A DNA stretch of 41,971 bases from Deltaproteobacteria bacterium (GTDB taxonomy: Bacteria; Desulfobacterota; GWC2-55-46), in the NCBI GenBank assembly GCA_016213015.1, contig JACRCE010000104.1:1-41971 (forward strand), given 5' to 3'. The translations under genes and the position numbers were made by a program. Shown here one piece after another: positions 1-7,645 of the stretch (position 1 is the stretch's first letter; each line of letters starts with the position of its first letter). The notes beneath the pieces are model-generated. The model did not search any database. It saw only the letters and a program-made list of their open reading frames with translations, and was not told the DNA's origin.

Positions 1-335
1 CATTCTCGCGCAGCGTAGAATCTCGTCTTCAAGGAAATCAACAACTTAGAGATTGCTTCGCCCAGCACCACTTTCGATTACGAAAGCATGTTGCTTAACA
101 AATTTCCTCCTGCAATAAAATGGTGCTGGGCTCGCAATGACAGTTTTCCGTCATTCACGCTTCGCGAAGCAATCTCGTTTAAGCCGTCATTGCGAGGCGA
201 AGCCGAAGCAATCTCGTTTCTTGGCAGGTCGGCGAATAATGTCATTGCCGCGCCCAGCACCACTTTCGATTACGAAAGCATGTTGCTTAACAAATTTCCT
301 CCTGCAATAAAGTGGTGCTGGGCTCGCAATGACAG
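1..335. repeat. Block of interspersed MITE-like repeats
   Basis: This stretch holds two almost identical 70-bp palindromic units at 61-130 and 253-322. Each begins CCCAGCACCAC and ends with its inverse GTGGTGCTGGG (the first copy has one mismatch). Bases 1-60 match 18631-18690, the left half of a TA-flanked MITE-like element, so the window opens inside such an element. The segments between contain CATTGCGAG-type repeat sequence. Open frames here are translated repeat and are not called as genes. Bases 336-456 show nothing recognisable. Confidence 0.85.
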
Positions 336-456
336 AATTAAGTATAACGGATGCGGTAGTCCGAATATGCGCGAACTATAAAGAGTGTGATAACGGCTTG
401 CCGCAAGATAATTCAAAAAAACGGTTAATGCTCGATTAAAACAATTTTAATTTTCC

Positions 457-485
457 TTGACAAGAGCTGCAAAAGCTGTTATCTT
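457..485 (+). promoter_or_regulatory. Sigma-70-type promoter of the first cytochrome gene
   Basis: TTGACA at 457-462 and TATCTT at 480-485 are separated by exactly 17 bases. The -35 box is a perfect consensus match. Transcription would begin near 492 and give a leader of about 160 nt before the cytochrome start at 655. Confidence 0.7.
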
Positions 486-491
486 GAGTTC

Positions 492-654
492 ATGCAAAGA
501 GATTTAGAAGAAAGGCACGGGGCCTTTCGCGGGGCGATGACGCCCTAAAAGACCTGTTTAGCATCTTGGCTACAGGTATGGGTAGTGGGGCAAAGTCTGC
601 CTGCAGGGCTTCAGAGAATTAAAAAAAGACGGAGAGAGAAAAAAGGAGGGGACT
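492..654 (+). promoter_or_regulatory. Structured 5' leader of the hexaheme cytochrome gene
   Basis: Three successive hairpins can be drawn: 511-527 (AAAGGC/GCCTTT), 532-545 (GGGCG/CGCCC) and 552-577 (ACCTGT/ACAGGT). A GC-rich stretch follows at 578-610, then an A/G-rich segment with a strong ribosome-binding site (AAGGAGGGG, about 642-650). The order of stems suggests a cis-regulatory RNA. I do not recognise a known riboswitch class: conserved c-di-GMP-I features such as the GCAAAGCC segment in the right place are absent. Confidence 0.4.
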
Positions 655-1947
655 ATGAGAATGAGACGACTAATAGTTGCGGCAGTATTCTCCCTCGGGC
701 TCGGCCTGTTTGCGACGTCGCAAGACGCGCAAGCGGTGCACAAGAACTATGACAATACGCTTACGTGCGGCAACTGCCACACTATGCATAACAGTCAGGG
801 TTCAACGGCCACAGGAGACGGTAACGCCAGCCTCGGCGGCAGCGCCGGAGGCTCTTTGATACTGCTCCGCGGAGCCGTATCAAGCAGGGCGGAGATACAC
901 AATTTCTGTTTACAGTGCCACGCCTCTAACGGCGCACAGGCGGGCAGCACCTTCAACCCCGGCGGGCATACGGCCCCTAAGGTGTATATCGATGGAAAGC
1001 TGGGCGCTGGTAACAGCGCTGTGGCCGGCACGCTTGATAGCTTCGCGGTAATAGGCGCGGGCGGCGACTTCTCAAGGGAGATAAGCGGCAACAGCAGCGG
1101 ATGGACCACGGGCACTACCGTTGCTCAGGGTTATGGTCACAGCCTCGGCGCGTTGACAGTAACACCTCCGGGCGGCGACGCATCGATCTCAGCATTTTCC
1201 TGCACCAACTGCCATGATCCGCACGGCGCATACGATGCCTCGACCGCGACGGTCAACAAGTATCGTAACTTGAGGATTAGCGCGACAGGCGCGTCCAGCA
1301 ACTCCGGCGTTACGCTCAATAGCGGTATAAAGAGTCACGTTGGCGACAGATCGGGACCGAATCCCGCAAGGTTCACACCGCTTGGTACACAGGGAACAGT
1401 GGCCGCGACAAACCGCACATGGCCGCTCTATGACAACGACGCGGCGCTTACAGGTACGCCCGCTTCGGACGTCTCAAGGAGCAACACCTATCCCGTTGCC
1501 GCTGCAGACGGCTCAGGCACGGACGGTATATCAAAATGGTGCGCTCAATGCCATGACAACTGGCACGAGAATATCGTTACAGCCAACAAGGACTCGAACG
1601 GCTCGGATTGGCACAGACATCCGGTTGACAACAAGTTGCTTGATGCCACGCCGCAATCAGGTGCATCCGTAACAATCATAGACACGGCCAATTATGGCGC
1701 CCAGATAGCGACCTACAAGGCATTGCCAATCGCGGATATAAACGGCACTGCTTCAGGGGTTGCGTACCTGCCTACAGGTCAGGAGGCCAACAGCAAGGTA
1801 TTCTGTCTGTCCTGCCACTTTGCACACGGCGGCCCGTACTATGATCTTTTGAGGTGGGATTACCTGGCCTCTGTCGGCCCTGCCGGTTCACAGAGCGGCA
1901 ACTCGATAGCATCAACGGTAGGTTGCCAGCTTTGCCACAACAGGTAA
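655..1947 (+). CDS. OmcS-like secreted hexaheme c-type cytochrome
   Basis: The 430-residue product has a signal peptide (residues 1-27, ending AQA) and six CXXCH haem sites at 38-42, 85-89, 183-187, 296-300, 384-388 and 424-428. Local motifs CHTMHNS, CHDPHG, WCAQCH, RHPVDN and CLSCHFAHG follow the order of Geobacter OmcS, also a six-haem protein of about 430 residues. Candidate distal haem ligands include His45, His162, His190, His322 and His391. From that family I infer extracellular electron transfer and possibly filament assembly. The start at 655 is preceded by AAGGAGGGG; an ATG six bases later is possible. A promoter and structured leader lie upstream and a strong terminator follows, so it is probably monocistronic. 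A paralogue lies at 5060-6259. Family assignment is firm as a multihaem cytochrome; the OmcS relationship rests on motif order read by eye. Confidence 0.9.
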   Translation: MRMRRLIVAAVFSLGLGLFATSQDAQAVHKNYDNTLTCGNCHTMHNSQGSTATGDGNASLGGSAGGSLILLRGAVSSRAEIHNFCLQCHASNGAQAGSTFNPGGHTAPKVYIDGKLGAGNSAVAGTLDSFAVIGAGGDFSREISGNSSGWTTGTTVAQGYGHSLGALTVTPPGGDASISAFSCTNCHDPHGAYDASTATVNKYRNLRISATGASSNSGVTLNSGIKSHVGDRSGPNPARFTPLGTQGTVAATNRTWPLYDNDAALTGTPASDVSRSNTYPVAAADGSGTDGISKWCAQCHDNWHENIVTANKDSNGSDWHRHPVDNKLLDATPQSGASVTIIDTANYGAQIATYKALPIADINGTASGVAYLPTGQEANSKVFCLSCHFAHGGPYYDLLRWDYLASVGPAGSQSGNSIASTVGCQLCHNR

Positions 1948-1971
1948 GCTCGCAGTAGTAGTAAGCATGAC

Positions 1972-2011
1972 AAAAAAAGGGAGGGGCTGAAAAGCCCCTC
2001 CCTTTTTTATT
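1972..2011 (+). terminator. Rho-independent terminator after the cytochrome
   Basis: AAAGGGAGGGGCT pairs with AGCCCCTCCCTTT around a GAAA loop and is followed by a T-run. The A-run on the other side would also allow use on the minus strand. Confidence 0.9.
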
Positions 2012-2352
2012 TGAGTCAAGAGGAAACTTCTGCCCGCCATTGACTCGGGAGGCCGAAGCAGTCCAAATGTCGTCATTGCGAGCCCAACGCCACTTTCCGC
2101 CACTTAAGCCGTGTATGATAGCCGGCGTTTGTGTCTGTGAGAAAGTGGCGTTGGGGTCAAGCAACTTGCTTTCGTAATCCAAAGCGGCGCTGGGCTGACG
2201 CCTTCCCCGTTTTTCTATTTACATTCACTAATTATAACGATAGAATCAAAGCATCCTCGTCAACGGATATATCAATATCCCTCTTATCTGCCTCTCTCCT
2301 ATGGGCTGGGTGAGGGGCGCTGGAACGATAAACGCAACACAAGAGGCAATAC
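2012..2352. repeat. Intergenic region with a degenerate palindromic repeat
   Basis: CCCAACGCCACTTT (2083-2096) and its inverse AAAGTGGCGTTGGG (2142-2155) enclose a 45-bp loop. Next to it, 2161-2193 resembles the right half of the 70-bp repeat unit found elsewhere. Together they look like a decayed or composite repeat copy. Bases 2200-2352, upstream of the next gene, show no promoter or terminator I can support. Confidence 0.6.
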
Positions 2353-3792
2353 ATGACGGTTTTTTTCAAGAGACTCGAATCCTTCACGCTCATCTGGGCG
2401 CTCTTTTTTATTGTCCTTCCTGCGCTTTTTCCGCAGTCCGTCATGTCCGCCGAGCCTTACAGCGGCCCGCTATCCATACGCCTTAAATACCTGTTCGGCT
2501 TCGACGGAAGCGTCAGCGGCAAGCCCCTTGCATGGGTTGATCAGATACTTGTTGACAATGAACGCGGCGAGGTCTATCTCCTCGACAAGAGCAACAGGAG
2601 GATCGTCGTCGCGGACTTCGCTGGAGTATACCTTTACCAGATAAAGTTCAGCGACGCCAACCTGACCTCTCCCTCGGCCATCGAGCTTGACCCGCGAAAC
2701 GGCGACATATACGTCGCGGAGCCGGGGCGCGTAGCACAGTTGAGTTATATCGGCGTTTACAAAAGCGACGTTAACCTTTCGCGCATATCCGATAAGGACA
2801 AACTCAACATCCAGTCCATCCGTCTTGTTCCCGACGCGGCCGGCAAGGGCGGCACCCTCTATATCGGAGAGGGCGGCAAAGGCAGGCTCATCGTTATAAA
2901 TCTTAACGGCGACGTTATCAAGGAGTTCGGCAGGGCGCAGGGCATCGGCTACAACGTCAAGGACATATACGTTGACAACGACAATATCGCGTTCATTGAC
3001 CCTACCTCATTTGTCATCCTTCGCTTCGGCCACGACGGCGCGCTCAAGAAGCAGTTCGGAACGCTATCGAGCCTTCTCGGCGGCTTCAGCATGCCTTCAG
3101 GGCTGTATGTTGACGGCGGCGCGAGGCGCATATACGTGGTTGACGTCAACAGGATGATGGTCATAGTGTTCGACTGGGACGGCAATCCGCTTTACGAGTT
3201 CGGAGGCCCGCAGATATTCAGCTGGCCGCGCGCCGTGGCCGTGGACAAGAACGGACATATCTATGTCGCGGACAACAGCGGAACGATTCGCGTCTTCGAG
3301 GTGGTCGAGGTAAAGAATATCATAGTCGAGGAGCCGCCGCCCATTGCGCTTCCCCCTGCCCCGCAGGAGCCGCCGCAGGTTGTCGCACCGGAGCCGATCC
3401 CCGCGCCTCCTCCAATCGTCAAGGACGAGGTTGAGAAGATGGTCGAGACAGAGGCAAAGCTCTTGCCCGTGTATTTCGACACCGGCAGCACGTCGATAAA
3501 GAAGGCTCTGCGGGACGCGCTCGATAAGAACGCCGAATGGCTCAATAAGAACCCAGACGTAAGCGTCAACGTGCGCGGCTACGCGGACATGCGCGGAAGC
3601 GACAAGTTCAACCTTGAGCTTTCCAATAAACGCGCAAAGGCGGTAATGAAGTATCTCGTATCCAAGGGCGTCGACGCCAAGAGGATGAAGGTCGTCTCGT
3701 TCGGCAGGGAGATGACGATAAATCCGAACGAGGAGACACTGGCCATGTCGAGAAGGGTGGACTTCTTTGTGGTCAAGCAGGATAGACCGTGA
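2353..3792 (+). CDS. Secreted NHL beta-propeller protein with C-terminal OmpA domain
   Basis: The 479-residue protein starts with a signal peptide (about 1-33). Residues 60-320 hold repeated NHL/six-bladed propeller strands (for example IYVAEPG, LYIGEGGKG, IYVVDVNR, IYVADNSG). A proline-rich linker follows (about 325-355), then an OmpA/Pal-type domain (about 370-479). That domain has YFDTGST, the ADMRGSDKFN segment and LSNKRA, which matches the family's peptidoglycan-binding pattern with its Asp and Arg kept. The propeller would lie in the periplasm or under the outer membrane, tethered to peptidoglycan. It lies between two OmcS-like cytochromes and precedes a second NHL protein, so a scaffold or assembly role is inferred. 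The Shine-Dalgarno (AGAGG) is weak. Confidence 0.85.
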   Translation: MTVFFKRLESFTLIWALFFIVLPALFPQSVMSAEPYSGPLSIRLKYLFGFDGSVSGKPLAWVDQILVDNERGEVYLLDKSNRRIVVADFAGVYLYQIKFSDANLTSPSAIELDPRNGDIYVAEPGRVAQLSYIGVYKSDVNLSRISDKDKLNIQSIRLVPDAAGKGGTLYIGEGGKGRLIVINLNGDVIKEFGRAQGIGYNVKDIYVDNDNIAFIDPTSFVILRFGHDGALKKQFGTLSSLLGGFSMPSGLYVDGGARRIYVVDVNRMMVIVFDWDGNPLYEFGGPQIFSWPRAVAVDKNGHIYVADNSGTIRVFEVVEVKNIIVEEPPPIALPPAPQEPPQVVAPEPIPAPPPIVKDEVEKMVETEAKLLPVYFDTGSTSIKKALRDALDKNAEWLNKNPDVSVNVRGYADMRGSDKFNLELSNKRAKAVMKYLVSKGVDAKRMKVVSFGREMTINPNEETLAMSRRVDFFVVKQDRP

Positions 3793-3808
3793 ACCGTGAT
3801 AGTGAACC

Positions 3809-4717
3809 GTGAAAAGAAAGGCCGTCTTTATAGCCATAAGACGTCTGCTATGTTTATCCGTCGTCATGGCGTTTATCTTTAATGTTGCCTACGCTGGAGA
3901 GCCCGGCCCGGTCGTCAGGTTCAGCCATTCCTTCAACAGACATTACGCCGAGCGGTTCAGCGTACCGGTGGGCATATCCGTAGATAGCGCCAACAACGAG
4001 ATATACGTCATAGACAGCGGCTTTAAGAAGGTTTTCATATTCGATCTTAGAGGCACACCTGTTTTTAGTTTCGGGGCCAAGGAATCAGGCGGCATCGCGC
4101 CGGTTGCCGTCGCCGTAAAAAACGGCCGTATATATATCAGTCTGGAGGGCAAGGGCAACGTCGGGGTCTTTAACTATAAGGGCGCTCCGACCGGAGCGCT
4201 TACCGTGCCGGGCGATTTTTCGCCGGGCGCCATTGCCGTTGACGACAGCGGCATGGTCTACGTCGTAAACAAGTCCCGGACCAACTGCCTCGTTTTCGAC
4301 GGCTCGGGCAAGTTCAGGGCTTCAATCGGCGAGAGGCTCAAGAGCCTATCAGGCGTTGCCGTGGGCAAGGACAGGGTATACCTGATTACGCCGGTTGACA
4401 ACCGCGCCGTTCACGTATACGGCAAAGACGGCGCCTTTTTGTTTTCGTTCGAGGGGCTTGAAGGCGAGGGAGGCACGCTGGGCATGCCCATTGCCGCAAA
4501 GGTTGACAGGCTGGACAATCTTTGGATACTCGACTCCATAAAAGGCATTATCGTCTATAACAAGGACGGCCACGAGATATCAAGGGTCGTCATGCCCGCC
4601 GGAACCGTTGAGGGACAGTTGTTTTTTCCGGTGGACTTTGATATTGACGCCGACGATATGCTCTACGTGGCGGAAAAGGGTGCGAAAAGGGTTAGCGTCT
4701 TCAAGATCGAAAGGTAG
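3809..4717 (+). CDS. Secreted NHL/six-bladed beta-propeller protein
   Basis: The 302-residue product has a basic N-terminus, a hydrophobic signal peptide (to about residue 30, ending AYA) and propeller repeats such as IYVIDSG, IYISLEGKGN, VYVVNKSR, LWILDS and LYVAEKGAKR across the rest. It resembles the propeller half of the upstream gene but lacks an OmpA domain, so it is probably a soluble periplasmic or secreted partner. NHL propellers usually act as protein-interaction platforms; no catalytic function is visible. The GTG start at 3809 lies inside a run of GTGAACCGTGA repeats and no good ribosome-binding site is seen. It starts 16 bases after the upstream stop, so the two are probably cotranscribed. 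Confidence 0.8.
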   Translation: MKRKAVFIAIRRLLCLSVVMAFIFNVAYAGEPGPVVRFSHSFNRHYAERFSVPVGISVDSANNEIYVIDSGFKKVFIFDLRGTPVFSFGAKESGGIAPVAVAVKNGRIYISLEGKGNVGVFNYKGAPTGALTVPGDFSPGAIAVDDSGMVYVVNKSRTNCLVFDGSGKFRASIGERLKSLSGVAVGKDRVYLITPVDNRAVHVYGKDGAFLFSFEGLEGEGGTLGMPIAAKVDRLDNLWILDSIKGIIVYNKDGHEISRVVMPAGTVEGQLFFPVDFDIDADDMLYVAEKGAKRVSVFKIER

Positions 4718-4719
4718 CT

Positions 4720-4860
4720 GGTTGCCTCTAAAAATTGCTATTTTTTCCGATTTCTTTGTCAGGGCAAAAATAAAATGCTCACATATTAGCATATATGCTC
4801 CGCTTTTTATTTTTGCCCTTCCTCGAACTCGGGAAAACTATCTAATTTTTAGAGGCAACC
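4720..4860. repeat. 141-bp near-complete palindrome (MITE-like)
   Basis: The ends are perfect 17-bp inverted repeats (GGTTGCCTCTAAAAATT and its complement). A second inverted pair (GGGCAAAAATAAAA / TTTTATTTTTGCCC) lies inside and an AT-rich loop is at the centre. The whole element would fold into one long imperfect hairpin. It begins three bases after the upstream stop codon and could also act as a 3' stabiliser or transcription barrier. Confidence 0.8.
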
Positions 4861-4903
4861 GTTACGAATGTTCTAATAAATCATGTCAACCACTATAAAT
4901 ATC

Positions 4904-4932
4904 TTTACCCGCAAGATGTTTTATGGTATTAT
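4904..4932 (+). promoter_or_regulatory. Possible sigma-70 promoter of the second cytochrome gene
   Basis: TTTACC (4904-4909) and TATTAT (4927-4932) are 17 bases apart, in the repeat-free gap before the second cytochrome. The leader would be about 120 nt; it contains a short stem (AAGCC/GGCTT near 4970) and a GC-rich stretch near 5020. Confidence 0.4.
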
Positions 4933-5059
4933 TTCTAATAATCAGCTATGAGATGTAATGCCGAAGCCCCTTGGGCGGCTTGTGTTGCATAAGGTGTCCT
5001 TGTTATCTCCTATCCGTTCGGCGGCGGCCTCGGCCTATGATTGAAAAAAAGGCGTGCAG

Positions 5060-6259
5060 ATGAGAACCCCTGCTTTCAAAACACACCTTGGGGCTTCCTT
5101 GGCGGCTGCTATGCTTTTCGTCGCCATGATGTTCTATGGTACGCCTCTATATTCCGGCGAATACCACGCGGTCAAGGAGAAGACCTACTCCGGGACAACG
5201 GAAACGCTCGTCTGTTCGCAGTGCCATACCATGCACGGCTCTCAGGGCGGCTCGTCCATGATCTACGGCGGCGTTGACGCGCAGTACAAGGGCCTTATAA
5301 GGGCCGCCACCATTGTCCAGCTCTGTAAGACCTGCCACGAGAACAACAGCCTCGGCATGTCCAACCCTACTCCGCCGGACGTCTGGAACAACACGCTCGG
5401 TTATCTCGCATCAGCGGGCGACTTCAACGACAGAAACCCGTCCACTCAGAACGAGGCCAACCGCCACTCCATTGACAACACCAATCTGACGCCGCCCGGC
5501 GCGTCCGGCAGCGGCTGGCCCATAGCTTATTTCTCATGCGAGAGTTGCCATAACCAGCACGGCAACAAGAACTACAGAAATCTGCACGTCAGGCCCGGAA
5601 ACTCCTCCTCTGATATAACCGTCAACTACAGGCTCAACAGCACGGGCAACTGTTCGGACGGCACTGTCTCTCCGTGCGACGTAAACCTCGTTACGACAAG
5701 CGGCCTTCCGGCCGGGCAGACGAACCTCTACAAGTTCAATAGGACAAACGTTACGTTCATAAAGGCAGGGTCGTCGTCAAGAGGCGTTGCAAGGTGGTGC
5801 GGCGGCTGTCACAACGACTTTCAGGGCGGGGGCGCGGATACCAACATGGGCGGTTCGACGTCCGGCGACGTCAACACCGGAACCCCGTGGATAAGGCATC
5901 CTGTGCGCGACGTGAGCATCAACGAGGCAAACACGAACGGACACGCGGACAGGTCGAATTGGGCTGGCATCACGCCGACAAGCTCAAGGGTCAGGGCCGT
6001 GAACCCGGATGACACGGACCCGACGTCCGGGAACGCCGACGAGGAGCCGTTTTGCCTCTCATGCCATTACGCGCACGGCGGCGGCAACAAGCTTGCCGGC
6101 GCGGACCCGACGATAAACCACTCCAACCTCGTCATGATAGACGGCAACGGCGTATTGAACATCGAGGCCTCGCCGTCCGATACGTTTATTCCGCTTGACA
6201 GCGCCTCCGCAAGCAGGGCAAGGGTAAGGAACCTTTGTCAGCAGTGCCACAACCAGTAA
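5060..6259 (+). CDS. OmcS-like secreted hexaheme c-type cytochrome (second copy)
   Basis: The 399-residue protein has a hydrophobic signal segment (about 11-32) and six CXXCH sites at 52-56, 89-93, 160-164, 247-251, 332-336 and 393-397. The pattern CSQCHTMHGSQGG, CESCHNQHG, YRNLHV, WCGGCH, RHPVRD, CLSCHYAHGGG and a terminal CQQCHNQ parallels the cytochrome at 655, so the two are paralogues, although loop lengths and much of the sequence differ. Six haems and about 400 residues fit the OmcS-like group; extracellular electron transfer is inferred. I chose ATG 5060 because AAGG lies 7 bases upstream; an in-frame GTG at 5054 is the alternative. No terminator follows; a MITE-like element separates it from the TPR gene. 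Confidence 0.88.
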   Translation: MRTPAFKTHLGASLAAAMLFVAMMFYGTPLYSGEYHAVKEKTYSGTTETLVCSQCHTMHGSQGGSSMIYGGVDAQYKGLIRAATIVQLCKTCHENNSLGMSNPTPPDVWNNTLGYLASAGDFNDRNPSTQNEANRHSIDNTNLTPPGASGSGWPIAYFSCESCHNQHGNKNYRNLHVRPGNSSSDITVNYRLNSTGNCSDGTVSPCDVNLVTTSGLPAGQTNLYKFNRTNVTFIKAGSSSRGVARWCGGCHNDFQGGGADTNMGGSTSGDVNTGTPWIRHPVRDVSINEANTNGHADRSNWAGITPTSSRVRAVNPDDTDPTSGNADEEPFCLSCHYAHGGGNKLAGADPTINHSNLVMIDGNGVLNIEASPSDTFIPLDSASASRARVRNLCQQCHNQ

Positions 6260-6290
6260 TTGTTTTCCCTAATGAAGCGCGCTTGGCAGT

Positions 6291-6436
6291 TAAGGAACCT
6301 CTGATTTATTCTTTTTTTGTCATTGCGAGGAGCGCTTTTGCCTATCGGCATCCTCGTAACTTGCTGATTTGCCTACGAACACGAGATTCTACGCTACGCG
6401 AGAATGACGAACTGTGAATTAATCAGAGTTTCCTTA
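6291..6436. repeat. TA-flanked 142-bp MITE-like element, copy 1
   Basis: Inverted ends AAGGAACCTCTGATT and the matching AATCAGAGTTTCCTT enclose CATTGCGAGG-type sequence. The element proper (6293-6434) is 142 bp, and TA dinucleotides flank both ends, as expected for Tc1/mariner (IS630)-type mobilisation. Copies with the same ends are at 12708-12853 and 18599-18798. Confidence 0.8.
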
Positions 6437-6469
6437 AGCCGGATAACGTCTAAAGGCCGTGTCAATGAC

Positions 6470-6548
6470 AGTGAACCGTGTAAAAGATTTAACCCCCCTA
6501 AATCCCCCTTATCAGCGGGATTTTCACGGTCAACGGTTACGGTTCACG
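6470..6548. repeat. GAACCGTG palindromic repeat
   Basis: GTGAACCGT (6471-6479) faces ACGGTTCAC (6539-6547) across a spacer. The spacer carries another common intergenic motif (AACCCCCCTAAATCCCCCTT, 6491-6510). Related GAACCGTG units occur at 3788-3811 and 14921-14984. Bases 6260-6290 and 6437-6469 show nothing further. Confidence 0.6.
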
Positions 6549-6564
6549 GTTTTTAAGAAATAAC

Positions 6565-6594
6565 TTGATGAAAATCAACGGATTGCGCTATAGT
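6565..6594 (+). promoter_or_regulatory. Possible sigma-70 promoter of the TPR gene
   Basis: TTGATG (6565-6570) and TATAGT (6589-6594) are 18 bases apart, about 110 bases before the TPR start. Confidence 0.4.
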
Positions 6595-6702
6595 GCGGGG
6601 TGTGCGGAGTCTGGAGCAATAGCCTTGGGCAATCCGCTAAATTAAAGCCTTCAGAGCCAAGTCGAGCGGTTGACGCATGGGTATCTGTAAAAGATAGGGA
6701 CA

Positions 6703-7473
6703 GTGAAACGAAATATAATAATCGTCGTTATAGTTGTCGGTATCATAGCAGTCGTTGCGTGGGCAGGCTACGGTTGGTACGTAAGGAAGAATACGCCGCC
6801 TGAGCCTGTTGCTTACAAGGACATCGCGGAACTCGAAGAGGATATAAAAAGGATCGAGTCCCTGCGCGCAACCGGCGCCCTTTCATGGCAGGAACTCTAC
6901 AGGCTCGGCGTGGCATACATACAGCGCGGCAGACCGTCCGAGGCCGTCGGCGCGCTTGAGGAGAGTATGCGGCGCCACAACGGTTTCTTGAAGACTTATG
7001 AGTCCCTCGGCATGAGCTATTTCAGGCTGGACCAACCCGGAAAGGCCGTGGAGACATGGGAGGCCGCGCTCAAGTTCGAGCCCAAGGCCGTGTTCCTCAA
7101 CGAGATGATCGAGCGAGGCAGGAAGAAGATGGAGTATGCCTCGCGTATCGCGGCGCTCGAAAAAGAGATACGTGAGGATAAGGCCGTTGCATGGACAAAG
7201 AGGTTTGAGCTTGCGGCGTTGTATATGAGCGTGAGAAAGCCGGCCGAGGCGCGGACGCTGCTTGAGGAGATACTCAGGGTGAAAAAGGACGTCCCCGAGG
7301 TATATGACGCCCTTGCCGAATCTTATGCATTGCAGGGCGATTTTGTGAAGGCGGTTCAGGCCGAGAAAAAGGCGCTTGGGATAAAGCCGAAAAACGAAGT
7401 CTACAAGAAGAGGCTCTCCGAGATGGAGAGCCTTGCAAAGGGGATGCGTACGGCGAAGTCGAGTAAAAGGTAG
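6703..7473 (+). CDS. Membrane-anchored TPR protein
   Basis: This 256-residue protein has one N-terminal membrane segment (about residues 4-23), then a helical region of tetratricopeptide repeats (for example WQELYRLGVAYIQRG, TYESLGMSYFRLDQPGKA, VYDALAESYALQGD). The TPR part would face the periplasm. TPR proteins commonly hold assemblies together or help c-type cytochrome maturation and secretion; no specific role can be read. The GTG start has a weak AGGGA upstream. It lies between the second cytochrome and the diguanylate cyclase, so it probably belongs with the electron-transfer locus, but a repeat-filled 443-bp gap makes its own promoter likely. Confidence 0.8.
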   Translation: MKRNIIIVVIVVGIIAVVAWAGYGWYVRKNTPPEPVAYKDIAELEEDIKRIESLRATGALSWQELYRLGVAYIQRGRPSEAVGALEESMRRHNGFLKTYESLGMSYFRLDQPGKAVETWEAALKFEPKAVFLNEMIERGRKKMEYASRIAALEKEIREDKAVAWTKRFELAALYMSVRKPAEARTLLEEILRVKKDVPEVYDALAESYALQGDFVKAVQAEKKALGIKPKNEVYKKRLSEMESLAKGMRTAKSSKR

Positions 7474-7557
7474 TTTTCAAGGTAAGCGGTGAATTCTCCG
7501 TAAGTTCTTTTTCCGTTCTTAATCAGAGGCAAACGACAGAGAGAGGAGCGGTAGAAT

Positions 7558-7586
7558 TTGCCGGCCATAAGTATCCGTTATTTTAT
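7558..7586 (+). promoter_or_regulatory. Weak promoter candidate before the diguanylate cyclase
   Basis: TTGCCG (7558-7563) and TTTTAT (7581-7586) are spaced by 17 bases. It is supported only by spacing and position. Confidence 0.3.
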
Positions 7587-7645
7587 CGGATCAGGCAGAT
7601 TTGCCGACGAAGATTGCCATTATGGATAATGAGAAGAGGCTTACG

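Noticed and set aside
1-335. CRISPR array
   Set aside because: Repeats are palindromic 70-mers with irregular spacing, occur dispersed across the window, and no cas genes are present.
88-381. 97-residue open frame with a twice-repeated peptide
   Set aside because: It is the translation of two 70-bp repeat units; no ribosome-binding site and no protein-like composition.
492-610. c-di-GMP-I (GEMM) riboswitch before the first cytochrome
   Set aside because: Stem order is loosely similar, but the conserved GCAAAGCC segment and tetraloop/receptor pieces are not in place; reported only as a structured leader.
3097-3867. 256-residue open frame antisense to the NHL-OmpA gene
   Set aside because: Shadow of a gene with clear propeller and OmpA motifs; no own motifs.
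6686-6702. TGTAAAAGATAGGGACA, similar to the candidate PrsR boxes
   Set aside because: It is a single copy directly against a start codon, with no sigma-54 promoter; the match is likely chance in an A/G-rich ribosome-binding region.
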